Of a stretch of DNA of 64,000 nucleotides, positions 1 through 9,098 are shown one piece after another. Source of the DNA: AP-16 sp963755055 (GTDB lineage Bacteria; Pseudomonadota; Alphaproteobacteria; Rhizobiales; Xanthobacteraceae); NCBI GenBank assembly GCA_963755055.1, contig CAVWIS010000030.1, forward strand, positions 1 through 64,000, read 5' to 3'. Both the position numbers and the translations under genes were made by a program. The notes below the pieces were generated by a model. That model saw nothing but the letters and a program-made list of their open reading frames with translations, did no database searches and had not been told where the DNA came from. The stretch's first letter is position 1. Each line of letters begins with the position of its first letter.

Positions 1-9
1 GTCGAGAGC

Positions 10-1477
10 CAATACTGTTCACTTAATACTTTGTTTACCATTGATTTGGCACCCTGCTGATGGCGAAGCAGGAGGCGGAACAGATGGCACGGACCGTTGC
101 GAGCCTTCCGGAAGGCAGCCGAATCACCGACTACATCAGTTTGGGTGTGATCGCCAAGACATTTCCAGTGAGCAAGATTTACGCGATTTTCTGCGGCGAC
201 CGGCAAGACCAGCGTGCGCGAGCGCGATCTGCCGGCGCACGTGGTGGTCTATTACGTGATTGCGCTGGCGCTGTACATGCACTCGTCTTATCGCGAAGTG
301 CTTCGTTGCTTGCTGGAGGGCGTGCACTGGCTGCTCGATCCGTCAGCGACAATCAAAGTAGCCGGCAAGTCTGGCATCTCGCAGGCGCGCACGCGGCTCG
401 GATGGGAAGCGGTGCGTCGACTGCATGACGAGGTGGTGAAGCCGATCGCGATCCGGTCGACCCGGGGAGCCTGGTATCGGGAATGGCGATTGGTCAGCCT
501 GGACGGCAGCACGCTGGATGTTGCCGACGAGGCGGGGAATGACGAGGTCTTCGGCCGGCCCGGATCAAGTCGCGGCAGCAGCGCCTATCCGCAAATCCGC
601 TTTGTCTCTTTGGTCGAGAACGGCACGCACGTGTTGTTCGGCAGCCAGATGGCGAACTATGGAACAGGCGAGATCACGTTAGCCAAAGCCGTATTGCCAA
701 GCCTTCAGCCTGGCATGCTGTGCTTGGCAGATCGGCAGTTTTTCGGCTTCGAGTTCTGGAATTTGGCGCGCGCGACCGGAGCCGATCTGCTTTGGCGGAT
801 CAAGAAGAACATGCGCTTGGCGCGTGAAGAGCCATTGTCCGACGGTTCGTATCTGAGCCACATCTACCCGTCCGAGCAGGATTGGCGGCGCAAGACCAAC
901 GGGGTCAAGGTGCGCATCATCGACTATTGTCTGGACGGCGTTGCCGACGCCGAGCCGATCTATCGGCTCGTCAGCACAATTCTGGATCACAAGAAAGCTC
1001 CTGCCGTGCAGCTGGCTGCTCTCTATCACGAGCGCTGGGAAGTGGAGACCGCCCTAGACGAATTGAAGACCCACCTGCGCGGCGCCAAGATCGTCTTGCG
1101 AAGCAAAACGCCAGATCTGGTTCGACAGGAGTTCTACGGCCTCATGATGGCCCACTTCGCCATTCGTGGCCTGATGCATGAAGCAGCGCTCAAGGCCGAC
1201 GATGATCCCGACGACCTCTCCTTCATCCATGCGGTTCGCGTCGTCCGCCGGAAACTTCCCCGTTTCCCTGCCATTCCCCCCTCGGAATCGCCGAGCATTT
1301 CATGATACCGTGCTCGACGAGATACTACAGGACCGCCTCCCATCCCGTCGGCATCGACGTAACAAGCGCTGCGTCAAACGAAAGATGAGCAACTTCCCGC
1401 TCCGGCGCCGAACCGACAAGCGTCTCCCGTCAATCAATGTCAGAAAGGCGATCCGAATCCTTAAATGAACGGTATTG
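10..1477 (+). mobile_element. IS4-family insertion sequence (degenerate)
   Basis: The element is bounded by imperfect terminal inverted repeats. The left end at 10-26 (CAATACTGTTCACTTAA) matches the reverse complement of the right end at 1461-1477 at about 15 of 17 positions. Everything between the ends is one transposase gene with two frame breaks, so the copy is probably immobile by itself. The right end abuts an intergenic palindrome starting at 1481. No target-site duplication could be defined because only nine bases precede the left end. Confidence 0.8.
60..1468 (+). pseudogene. IS4-family transposase, two frameshifts
   Basis: This is a DDE transposase of the IS4 family. The pieces read as one protein of about 450 residues when two frame changes are allowed. 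The N-terminal part (from ATG 60, or the internal ATG 84) ends at a TTTT run at 187-190. Removing one T joins it to the frame that continues through 1305. A second break near 1277-1300, at a CCCCCC run, joins the C-terminal part that ends at 1468. The catalytic Asp residues lie in SLDGSTLDVAD and CLADRQFFG. The IS4 signature Y-(2)-R-(3)-E-(6)-K is intact at 1024-1068 (YHERWEVETALDELK). The product is broken unless the breaks are sequencing indels. Confidence 0.85.
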
Positions 1478-1480
1478 AGT

Positions 1481-1607
1481 CTAGAGCGCATTCCGCTGAT
1501 GTCGACCCACTTCTCGACGGGTCGGAGCATGAATGCGCTCTAGATTCCTTGTGTGGCGCATGTTCTTTATCGGCGAACCGGGTCCACTTCGCCGGAACAT
1601 GCGCTAG
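1481..1607. repeat. Intergenic palindromic repeat, CTAGAGCGC family, copy 1
   Basis: The repeat has two nested palindromes. One is CTAGAGCGCATTCCGC...GAATGCGCTCTAG. The other is GCGCATGTTC...GAACATGCGC, around a CGGCGAACC/ACTTCGCCGG centre. A second copy at 16467-16592 is nearly identical across the second half, and a rearranged relative lies at 36323-36427. It sits directly beside the right end of the IS element. Confidence 0.75.
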
Positions 1608-1700
1608 CCGCGCCGGGGCGGCCTGTTTTTCAGCAGTTGATTGGTTCCTCCCGGCGCAAAAACCGGGAGGATAACATCCGTCATCTGTCCTCTGAAAACG

Positions 1701-1735
1701 AAAAAAGGACCCCGGTGGCGAGCCACCGGGGATCT
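1701..1735 (-). terminator. Rho-independent terminator of the outer-membrane barrel gene
   Basis: A perfect 9-bp GC-rich stem (CCCCGGTGG / CCACCGGGG, 1710-1731) with a 4-base loop is followed, in the leftward direction, by a run of six T residues (A-run 1701-1706 on the plus strand). It lies 45 bases past the stop codon of the minus-strand barrel gene. A second hairpin (CCTCCCGG/CCGGGAGG, 1647-1670) lies slightly further on. Confidence 0.8.
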
Positions 1736-1775
1736 TTGGAAAGCAGAGAGCGTCAGGTTCGTTCGATCACTGTGC

Positions 1776-2678
1776 CTAGGGTCCCCCCGTCCAGAACCGA
1801 TAGTTGATGCCGATCCGCGCGACGGCGATATGGTTGTTGATATTGGTGTTCCAGGCATAGCCGGGCGCGAAGGCCGGGACTGCGGCGACGAGCGGCGAGT
1901 TGTAGTTCAGGCCTTCGACCCAGAAATACAGGGCTTCGGCCTTGAACGACCAGTTCGGCGCGAACGCCCACTCGACGCCGGAACCCACCACCGCACCGGC
2001 CTTGATCCTGCTGTCCGACCCGGCATGCAGCGCGCCGTTGTAGACCGGGTTCACCGGGAAGGTGCCGAAGTTTACCGCGGTCTCGGACTTCACGTCCGCG
2101 AACACGAAACCGGCCGTTCCGTAGAGGAGCACGCGGTCCCACGGGGTGAAGCCGAGCCGGCCGCGCACCGTGGAGAACCAGTCGAGCTTCGACGTGACAT
2201 GCTCGGTGTGCGCGGCGTTGGTGAAGGCCGGGTTGCCCGGATTAGCAAACGCCGCATAGGAGGCGTCGAACGAGCGGTTCAACCCCGACCATTGCCAGTC
2301 CGCCTCGACGCCCCACACGACGACGCCGAGCTGCTGGTTGCACCCGACCTGGATGCCGCCTTCCCAGCTCGCGTTGCCCGAGCCCGAGCCGCCGGTGCTG
2401 TACGAGTTCGACAGCGCGATACGGCTGGTAAAAAAGTCGCCGGTTCCCGCTGCGTTGGGCGGCGCCGCGGCGCCTGTCGGGTTGGTGTACGCGCCGGTGG
2501 GCCGCAGATCCGCCCACTGGCGGCCGCCGACCCACCCCGCGTTGAGGCCGCCATAGCAACCCGACCAGCTGAACACAGCCACCGGCGGCGGCGCCTTCAG
2601 TGGCATGTCCGCGGCGAACGCCGACGCTGAGCCGACGAGCGCAACGGCCGTAGCCGCCGTAACAGCAAGCTTCTTCAT
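1776..2678 (-). CDS. Outer-membrane beta-barrel protein (Omp25/Omp31-like)
   Basis: A 300-residue protein. The start is ATG 2678, because it opens a typical Sec signal peptide (MKKLAVTAATAVALVGSASA, predicted cleavage after AFA) and a GGGGGT purine run lies upstream. The mature part begins ADMPLKAPPP, followed by W/G-rich strands typical of the small 8-stranded barrels common in Hyphomicrobiales. It ends in an aromatic-rich final strand (GINYRFW). The family sits in the outer membrane and is usually annotated as porin-family or Omp25. A specific transport role is not established. It is monocistronic, with its own downstream terminator at 1701-1735. Repeats of CATGACCCCCATG occur just upstream of the start. 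Confidence 0.85.
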   Translation of the reverse strand: MKKLAVTAATAVALVGSASAFAADMPLKAPPPVAVFSWSGCYGGLNAGWVGGRQWADLRPTGAYTNPTGAAAPPNAAGTGDFFTSRIALSNSYSTGGSGSGNASWEGGIQVGCNQQLGVVVWGVEADWQWSGLNRSFDASYAAFANPGNPAFTNAAHTEHVTSKLDWFSTVRGRLGFTPWDRVLLYGTAGFVFADVKSETAVNFGTFPVNPVYNGALHAGSDSRIKAGAVVGSGVEWAFAPNWSFKAEALYFWVEGLNYNSPLVAAVPAFAPGYAWNTNINNHIAVARIGINYRFWTGGP

Positions 2679-2906
2679 GATGACCCCCATGTGACCGCGC
2701 ATGACCCCCATGACCCCGCGTCCATCTGTGACGCCAGGGGAATCCCAATGCCGCAACGATAACACCGCCCCGCCCGGAAAACTGTGAGATTTCGGCAACA
2801 CATCAGATTAATCGTTCGCTCGATGGGGCCGAGCGAAGCGGATTTGCCGCGAACCTCCCTCAGCCGGCACCAGAAGTCTCATGTAAAGCAGGGCAGAGGC
2901 ACCCCC

Positions 2907-3002
2907 CGAGCGAAGATTGAGCCGGATGGTGAAATCCCATTCCTCGGCCGTCATCTCCCGGATCCTGGCGTTGCGCGCCCGGCCGAGATTGTTGACCGGC
3001 AA
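2907..3002 (-). pseudogene. Short-chain dehydrogenase (FabG-like) fragment
   Basis: About 32 codons read PVNNLGRARNARIREMTAEE and then WDFTIRLNLRS. This matches the classical SDR stretch VNNAG...MTEEEWDxVIxVNLxG. No Rossmann glycine motif precedes it, and similarity is lost after the fragment. It is therefore a remnant immediately downstream of the deacetylase stop, not a gene. Confidence 0.5.
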
Positions 3003-3941
3003 TCAGCTCAGGCTGCCCGGGTGGTCCTGCCAGATGGATGGCTCCAGCTTCAAATACCTCTCGGCCGGAAAGGTGGCCGACCAGTGCAGCGCGCACTCCG
3101 AGCTCGTCGGGTTCCACAGCTTCGGCAAAGCTCGCATGTAGCCGAGAAACTGCTCCAGCATGTGCAGCCGGTTGGGCCAGGCGATGCCGTAGGGGTGAAG
3201 CGTCATGGCGAATTGGCGCCCTCTCTTGTACTGGGCGTCGAGCTCCGCCTTCCAGTTGCGAAACAGCGTGCCCGGGTTCTCCAGGCCGGTTCCCTTCCGT
3301 GGAAACATCAGAAAGAACTGGTCGTCGAAATGGTAATAGTACGGCATGGCGAGAATGGCGCGACGGCTCAAGAAATCCGTCACCCAGTAATGCGGCACGT
3401 CGTCGGCGAGGCTGTTGCCCATGTAGGCGTAGCCGCCTTCGATCAGGAGGTCCATCGTATGGCCGCTGACGCTGCCGCCGGCGAACTTGTCGCCCTGACG
3501 GGGCAGCGAGAACCACCCGGTCGGACGCTGTCCGGCGGCTTCTGTCAGGATGTCCGTCGTGCGGACGAGCCGAGCCTGCTCCTCGGCGCGGTCCAGCGAG
3601 CTCACGTCCTCGTGCTTGAAGCCGTGCGCCGCGATCTCGTGGCCGTCGTCGCGCAGCGCGCGGATTTTTTCCGGATAGAGCGCGGCGATCACGGCAGGCA
3701 CCGCAAACGTCGCCCTGACGTCATGGCGCCTGAGGACGTCGCATAGCGCCGACAGCGCGCCGTGCATGCCGAACTGCGCTTCCGGCGTCGTCAGATCCTG
3801 CGGACGAATCCCCTCCGGCCCGGCGGGCGGGCTGAGGTCGACGACGACGCGGATGCAGCAGCGATTGCCGCCCGGCCAGATCACATCGGCATCCGCCAGG
3901 CTTCGTTCGTCGCTGACCGTATAGCCATCCTTCCACGGCAT
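3003..3941 (-). CDS. Polysaccharide deacetylase family protein
   Basis: 312 residues with a NodB-type carbohydrate-esterase-4 fold. The likely metal-site Asp lies in the early strand IRVVVDLSPP, and the HxxxH metal motif appears as GHEIAAHGFKHED around residue 125. The fold is shared by amide hydrolases acting on small molecules (PuuE-like allantoinases) and on polysaccharides. There is no signal peptide, so a cytoplasmic small-molecule amidase is more likely than cell-wall deacetylation. It lies 15 bases downstream of the paralogous gene 3957-4853 and probably shares its transcript. The substrate is unknown. Confidence 0.8.
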   Translation of the reverse strand: MPWKDGYTVSDERSLADADVIWPGGNRCCIRVVVDLSPPAGPEGIRPQDLTTPEAQFGMHGALSALCDVLRRHDVRATFAVPAVIAALYPEKIRALRDDGHEIAAHGFKHEDVSSLDRAEEQARLVRTTDILTEAAGQRPTGWFSLPRQGDKFAGGSVSGHTMDLLIEGGYAYMGNSLADDVPHYWVTDFLSRRAILAMPYYYHFDDQFFLMFPRKGTGLENPGTLFRNWKAELDAQYKRGRQFAMTLHPYGIAWPNRLHMLEQFLGYMRALPKLWNPTSSECALHWSATFPAERYLKLEPSIWQDHPGSLS

Positions 3942-3956
3942 GGTGCGATCCTGTGC

Positions 3957-4853
3957 TCAGCGGACGGACGAAGCCGGCAGCGGCGGCGGGCAGGCGGCAA
4001 GACAATGGCGCGCCACGCTCTCGCAGGTCGGAAACCAGACGTCGGGCAGGCCCTTCATCTGCGCGATGAGGCGGTCGAGCATGGCGATCCGCAGCGCCCG
4101 GCCGGAGACGAAGGGGTGCAGGCAGATATTGAGATAGCCGCCCTGGCGGTATTGATGGAGGAATGCGTCCCACCAGATGTCGAAAACGTGGTCGGGGTCC
4201 ATCATGCGCTGCGCGGAATTTTCCGTATTGAGCCAGGCGAAGCTGAAGAACATGGCGTCATCGATGGCAAAATGGAACGGCAGATTGAGCAGGAGCCCCG
4301 GCCCGTCCGGATCGCCTAGATAGTGCGGCCGGCAGTCGGGAGCATTGTGCGAATTGTAGATGTATCCCTCGTCCCGCAAGGTCTTCTGCGTATGCCAGCT
4401 GCGCGTCCCCACGGGGCGCCGTCCGGCCAGGCGCTCGATCGCTGCCTTTGCCTTGCGCAAGTGGTCGAGCTCCAGGGCCGCCTCCTTGGGCACGCGGTGC
4501 TCCCACATGTGGTCCGCGATCTCGTGGCCGCCGCGGGCCGCGGCTTTGACGGCCTCAGGGTAAAGCTCGCAAATGCGGCCGGGGGTAAAGATCGTCGCCT
4601 TGATGGCGTGACTGTCGAACAGCTCGATCAGGCGCCAGATCCCGACCCGTCCGCCGAACTCGCCCTTCGCCAGCTGCATGGGAGGCTCGTTGAGCAGCCG
4701 TCGCAGCAGCATGGCGTCGAAATCGACCGTGAAATTCACCGCGATCCGTGCGCCCCCGGGCCATGCACACTCGGTGATGATGTGATGGCGCGCATCGTAG
4801 TCCGCCGCCGCGGCGGCGAGAGCGGTCAATTCACGGTCGACATCGAGGGTCAT
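3957..4853 (-). CDS. Polysaccharide deacetylase family protein (PuuE-like)
   Basis: 298 residues. The first catalytic strand is AVNFTVDFDAML (metal/acid Asp pair), and the metal-binding HxxxH motif lies in GHEIADHMWEHR near residue 115. The sequence RPVGTRSWHTQ corresponds to the substrate-side arginine strand of PuuE-type enzymes. It lacks a signal peptide. It is the first gene of a two-gene minus-strand unit with the paralogue 3003-3941. A third family member, closer to true allantoinases, lies at 55495-56421. Probable role: cytoplasmic hydrolysis of a C-N bond in a ureide or amide. Confidence 0.8.
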   Translation of the reverse strand: MTLDVDRELTALAAAAADYDARHHIITECAWPGGARIAVNFTVDFDAMLLRRLLNEPPMQLAKGEFGGRVGIWRLIELFDSHAIKATIFTPGRICELYPEAVKAAARGGHEIADHMWEHRVPKEAALELDHLRKAKAAIERLAGRRPVGTRSWHTQKTLRDEGYIYNSHNAPDCRPHYLGDPDGPGLLLNLPFHFAIDDAMFFSFAWLNTENSAQRMMDPDHVFDIWWDAFLHQYRQGGYLNICLHPFVSGRALRIAMLDRLIAQMKGLPDVWFPTCESVARHCLAACPPPLPASSVR

Positions 4854-5017
4854 GGTCGCGACGGCTCATTGCGGGCGATCGGATCGTCGCAGGGTACTCC
4901 AGCCGGTCGGCGCGATACAATCGATCCGCGTCCCATGGAGTCAGCGGCCGCAGCGGTCCGTCCGGCACGCATGTCGAAGTTGCGAAATCGCTTTGACCCG
5001 GATATCAAGACGACGCG

Positions 5018-5857
5018 GTGCAGGTCACCGTCAACATCCGCGAGCTCGTCCGCATGTCGTTCTGGCCGCGATCACCATTCGGTCGAGCGCGGGAAGTCGA
5101 GATCCTCGAGGGGATCCGGAAGCTCGAGCGGCGCGTCCACGCTTTGCAGGTGGCGCTGAACGAGTGCTTGGCAGCGGGCAGTCGATACCGGCTCAGCGAC
5201 AAGGTAGTGGCGGCTGGCGGCGTCGTCATCCTGATGCTTGGCCTGATGGTCGGCTTCGGGCTTGGCGCCTATCGCGAGCCGATCAGCGAGTTTGCCGTTG
5301 GGCTGGCACAGAGGGTCGGCCTCGCGAGAAAGGTTCCGAGCGCTGTTGATGCTGAAAAAGCCGTCAGGAATGGCAATTACGCCGCCGCGCTCCGGCTGGC
5401 CCGCCCGCTTGGCGAAAGCGGCGATGCGGACGCCCAGTTCATCCTGGGCGTGGTCTATTACGACGGCGTCAAGGATTATGTACAAGCGGCAACATGGTTT
5501 CGCCGGGCGGCCGATCAGGGAAATGCCTCGGCCCAACTGTACCTCGGACTGATGTCGAACGATGCCCACGGCGTGCCGCAGGACTACGTCAAGGCCGCCG
5601 AGTGGTATCGCCGCGCCGCCGAGCAGGGCGAAGTTCATGCTCAGCACAATCTGGGCGTCTACTACGCGACCGGGAAGCTGGGGCCGATCGACAATATGAG
5701 CGCCTATATGTGGCTCAGTCTGGCCGCCGCGCATGCCACGGTGTCAGACCCGGGTTACCGCCTCTCCGTCTCCGTCCGAGACCAGGCGGCGAAATTGATG
5801 ACCCCCGATCAGATCGCCGAGGCGCAGCGGCGTGCGACGGAGTGGAAACCCAAATAA
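5018..5857 (+). CDS. Sel1-repeat protein with one membrane segment
   Basis: 279 residues from GTG 5018; ATG 5054 (MSFWPRSP) is an equally good start. After a basic, coiled-coil-like N-terminus there is one hydrophobic helix (VVILMLGLMVGFGLGAY, about residues 69-86). At least three Sel1/TPR-like repeats follow (DAQFILGVVYYDG, SAQLYLGLMSNDAHG, HAQHNLGVYYATG), each with A-W-[FY]-RRAA-[DE]-QG. Such solenoids mediate protein interactions. The topology suggests an inner-membrane anchor with a periplasmic solenoid. The partner is unknown and no operon partner is obvious. Confidence 0.8.
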   Translation: MQVTVNIRELVRMSFWPRSPFGRAREVEILEGIRKLERRVHALQVALNECLAAGSRYRLSDKVVAAGGVVILMLGLMVGFGLGAYREPISEFAVGLAQRVGLARKVPSAVDAEKAVRNGNYAAALRLARPLGESGDADAQFILGVVYYDGVKDYVQAATWFRRAADQGNASAQLYLGLMSNDAHGVPQDYVKAAEWYRRAAEQGEVHAQHNLGVYYATGKLGPIDNMSAYMWLSLAAAHATVSDPGYRLSVSVRDQAAKLMTPDQIAEAQRRATEWKPK

Positions 5858-5888
5858 CTGCGGCGCATCCGGGGAGGCGGTCATACCC

Positions 5889-6974
5889 TTGAGGATCATA
5901 GGAATGATCGGCGTGACGCCGCCCGCCGGCGGTGCCACTCTGCATGTCATCGAGGGCGGGATCTCGCCCTCCTATCTCATCGAGAATGCGCGCGCCCACG
6001 ACGAGGCCGGCTTCGATCTGGCGCTGGTCGGCTATACGTCCTCGTCGGCCGAAGGCTTTCTGGTGGCGCTGCATGCCGCATCGCAGACCCGGCGGCTCGG
6101 CTTTCTGGTGGCGCACCGGCCGGGATTCGTCGCGCCCACTCTGATGGCGCGCAAGATCGCCACGTTCGACCATCTGGCCGGCGGCCGGCTGGCCGTGCAC
6201 ATCATCACCGGCAAGACCGATGCCGAGCAGGAGGGGGACGGCGATTTCAGCCCGAAGGTGGAGCGCTATCGCCGTGCCGCCGAATACCTCGAGCTGATGA
6301 AGCTCGCATGGTCGAACACGCAGCCTTTCGATTTCTCCGGCGAGTTCTACCGGGTCAGGGGCGCGAGCTCGGACGTGCGTCCGTTGCAAGAGCCGCATCC
6401 GCTGCTGTTCTTCGGCGGCGCCTCCGACGGAGCGCTCGCCATGGGCGCCAGGCTTTGCGACGTCTACGCCATCTACGCCGAGCCGCTCGCCTCGACGCGG
6501 GAGCGCATGGTCCAGTTCCGTGCCCAGGCCGCGGCGTTCGGGCGCAATCCCGGCTTCAACGTATCGGTTCGCCCCATCATTGCGGCGACCGAAGATGCCG
6601 CCTGGGACAAGGCGCGCGCCATTCTGGCCGCCATGACCGGCGCCAGAGGCTGGAGCCGGCAGGAGGCGGCCGAGGGGCCGGTCGACAATGCGGGGCGCCG
6701 GCTGATGAGCTTCGCTCTTGAGAGCGACGTTCACGACGAGCGGCTGTGGATGCCGATCGCGCGAGCGACCGGGGCGCTCGGCAACACCTCCTGCCTGGTC
6801 GGAACCCCCGAGCAGGTCGCCGACGCGATCCTGAAATATTATCGGCTCGGCGTGGGCTCGTTCCTGATCCGTGGCTTCGATCCGCTGGTCGATACCATCG
6901 AGTTCGGCCGCGAGCTCATTCCGCGGATCAAGGCCGGCGCCGCCGCGATCGATCGGCAGAGTGCCGCCGAATAG
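5889..6974 (+). CDS. LLM-class flavin-dependent monooxygenase, SsuD-like
   Basis: A luciferase-like TIM-barrel FMN enzyme closest in appearance to the alkanesulfonate monooxygenase subgroup. Diagnostic stretches are IIGMIGVTPP at the N-terminus, GFLVAHRPGFVAPTLMARK, GGRLAVHIITG and PLLFFGGASDGA. The start chosen is TTG 5889, because the conserved IIGMIG strand begins right after it and GGGGAGG lies 11 bases upstream. ATG 5904 is the alternative. Family members oxidise sulfonates or other substrates with FMNH2 supplied by a separate reductase. No reductase or sulfonate transporter is adjacent, so the substrate is open. Confidence 0.85.
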   Translation: MRIIGMIGVTPPAGGATLHVIEGGISPSYLIENARAHDEAGFDLALVGYTSSSAEGFLVALHAASQTRRLGFLVAHRPGFVAPTLMARKIATFDHLAGGRLAVHIITGKTDAEQEGDGDFSPKVERYRRAAEYLELMKLAWSNTQPFDFSGEFYRVRGASSDVRPLQEPHPLLFFGGASDGALAMGARLCDVYAIYAEPLASTRERMVQFRAQAAAFGRNPGFNVSVRPIIAATEDAAWDKARAILAAMTGARGWSRQEAAEGPVDNAGRRLMSFALESDVHDERLWMPIARATGALGNTSCLVGTPEQVADAILKYYRLGVGSFLIRGFDPLVDTIEFGRELIPRIKAGAAAIDRQSAAE

Positions 6975-7062
6975 CCGCGATAACCGAGGCGTAGCCGCGC
7001 ATTCAATGCCTGAATTGGCGGCCTCATTGCTGCCCGCCAGCCCGGCAAATTGTTCGTCGAAT

Positions 7063-8628
7063 TCAGTCGCTCTTCCCGCCGTGCAGCTCCGCTTTGAAGC
7101 CATCGGTGTTTTCAAAGTTGACCGTCACTTTGTCGCCGTCGAAGGTCAGCGTCCAGGTGTCGGTCTCGCCATGTCCCAAAATCCGGCGTTCCATCGCAAA
7201 CGTATGCTCGTTGATCCAGCGTCCCCTGGCGGCGTTGATCCCGTAAGGTGCCGGAGGGCTCCTGCGAAAAAGTCCATCAAGCCCCACCAGCCCGGTAAAT
7301 CGTTCGGTGGGGCGGTCCGCCTTGCCGGTATGGGTGGTGATCTCCCATGACGGATCCGGGTCGAGAAGGTTCAGCGTAAAGCTTTTCGCGTGCAGCACAT
7401 TGTCATTGAGCCGATAAGTCTTCCCCGAGACGGCCTTGGCCAAGTCAGGCGTGCCGCCCACGGCGGACGGCTTTTCCGTCGCAGCCTGGCGTATCGCCGC
7501 GGCCAGCAAAGCTTTTGCAATGGGGTCGTCAGGCAATGACGTGTCGGATTTGACCGCGCCGAGAATGTCGTCGATCAGCGAGGAGGCCGAATAGAATTCG
7601 CTATCCCGCAAGACACCGGTCATGACGGCGACGACATCCGGCTTTGGCAGCACGAGGATCAGTTGCGAATGACGGCCGCGCGCCATGGTGGCTCCCTTCT
7701 CGGGATACGACCACCACAGGTTTGCATAATGGAATCCGAACGTCGCCCTGACAGGTCCGGCTTTCGTCCTGTCGACCCATGACGACGGGATGATCCGCTT
7801 TCCCTCCCACATTCCGTCGTGAAGGTAGAGATAGCCAATTCTCGCCATGTCGTGCGGCGACAGGAAAAGTCCGGATTCGCCATTGGTGACGCCTTGCGCA
7901 TCGACAGATCCCCATTTGACGCTCTTGATGCCGAGCGGCTCGAACAGCTCCTTCCTTGCAAAATCGAGTGCGCTTTGCCCGGATTTTTTGTTGATCAGGG
8001 CGGAGAGCAGATAGGGGTTGCCGCCGGCGTAATTGAACTCGGCTCCGGGAGCGCCGGCCATCGGCTGGTTCAGCACGAAGGCGGTACGATCAGGACTTTT
8101 GTACATCCTCATGATCGTCTCGTCGGGGGTAAGCGCCTTCTCCACCCACTCGATCCCGGATGTCATGTCCAGGAGGTTCTGAACCGTCATCGCCCTTTTT
8201 CTGTCATCGACATTCTCGATTTGCTTGTCGGAGAACAGATCCATCACCGGATGGTCGACGCTGTCGAGGCTGCCCTTTTGCAGCTGGATGGCGGTCAGCG
8301 TGCCGACGACGCTCTTGGTCACCGATCGCAAATCGTGGCCGATGCCGGCGACATAGGGTGCATAGTAGGCTTCAGCCACGATCTTTCCATGCCGGATGAT
8401 CATCAGGCTGTCGTGTCTGTAGGTGCCGACGGTCTCGATCAGCCGGGCAAGGCTGGCTGAATCCATGCCTTGCTCCTCGGGAGTCGAGACCTGCCACGAC
8501 TTCGTCGGCCAGGGGACTTCCCGCGAGCCTTGACCATCCGTCGCGCCAGCTGGCGCATTGTATCCGGAAAAGCACGAAAACCCCGCGAGCAGTGCTGCCA
8601 TCGTCGCTATTCTGAGATGCATTGGCAT
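7063..8628 (-). CDS. Secreted serine hydrolase (class C beta-lactamase family)
   Basis: 521 residues. ATG 8628 was chosen because GGAG lies 4-8 bases upstream and a signal peptide follows (LRIATMAALLAGFSCFSG...AGA). The nucleophile motif SxxK is S102-V-T-K105, and the Tyr motif is at residue 200 (NYAGGN). The usual third-box HxG/KTG is replaced by GRHSQL. Members are penicillin-binding-like esterases, peptidases or 6-aminohexanoate-type amidases; resistance to beta-lactams should not be assumed. The C-terminal 130 residues form an additional beta-rich domain. It is convergent with the monooxygenase gene. A palindromic repeat lies upstream (8716-8874). Confidence 0.85.
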   Translation of the reverse strand: MPMHLRIATMAALLAGFSCFSGYNAPAGATDGQGSREVPWPTKSWQVSTPEEQGMDSASLARLIETVGTYRHDSLMIIRHGKIVAEAYYAPYVAGIGHDLRSVTKSVVGTLTAIQLQKGSLDSVDHPVMDLFSDKQIENVDDRKRAMTVQNLLDMTSGIEWVEKALTPDETIMRMYKSPDRTAFVLNQPMAGAPGAEFNYAGGNPYLLSALINKKSGQSALDFARKELFEPLGIKSVKWGSVDAQGVTNGESGLFLSPHDMARIGYLYLHDGMWEGKRIIPSSWVDRTKAGPVRATFGFHYANLWWSYPEKGATMARGRHSQLILVLPKPDVVAVMTGVLRDSEFYSASSLIDDILGAVKSDTSLPDDPIAKALLAAAIRQAATEKPSAVGGTPDLAKAVSGKTYRLNDNVLHAKSFTLNLLDPDPSWEITTHTGKADRPTERFTGLVGLDGLFRRSPPAPYGINAARGRWINEHTFAMERRILGHGETDTWTLTFDGDKVTVNFENTDGFKAELHGGKSD

Positions 8629-8715
8629 GCTCCGATCAACGTTTGCGGATCGTGCTTGGAGCCGGTCGCCCCCGCGAGCCCGGGCGCATGGACCGAGTCG
8701 TCCACCGCACAGTCC

Positions 8716-8874
8716 GTAGGGTGGGCAAATCGCCCGGCACGGCCGGCGCCAGCTCGTGATGAGCTGCCGGCGATTTGCCCACGCGGTGCAACGCGCGTGC
8801 GGACCGCGTGGGCAAAATCGCACGCGAGCTTCGGGCGAGCGGCGCGGTCCGCGCCTCGATTTTGCCCACCCTAC
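8716..8874. repeat. GTAGGGTGGGC palindromic repeat, copy 1
   Basis: About 159 bp. It starts with GTAGGGTGGGCAAATCGCC and ends with CGATTTTGCCCACCCTAC. Internal boxes GGCGATTTGCCCACGCGGT and ACCGCGTGGGCAAAATCG make each half an inverted repeat. Related copies lie at 24254, 32311, 33224/35147 (split), 43980, 58397, 60458 and 60634. Confidence 0.9.
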
Positions 8875-9098
8875 CACGGTCTGTGCCAAGTCATTGATTT
8901 CATGAAGGCTATTATGGCATGCCGCGGACAGGCCATCGCGGTGATCTGTGCCCGGCGGTCGCCGCAAAACCCGCTCGATCTTTTTGTTGCGGGTGGCCGC
9001 GGCATTGGACATTTGTCGACTTATGCTGTTGGCTCCGCTCGGTACGTGCAGGCAGGACGTCCGGCCATTCGACCAGACAGACCGCGGTTCGATCAGTC

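Noticed and set aside
8716..8874. CRISPR array or tRNA-like structure
   Set aside because: The repeated boxes are not regularly spaced with unique spacers, and the copies are dispersed across 52 kb; no cas genes and no cloverleaf are present.
7063..9012. Serine hydrolase starting at 9012
   Set aside because: The extra 128 residues would span a palindromic repeat. A signal peptide and ribosome site support the start at 8628.
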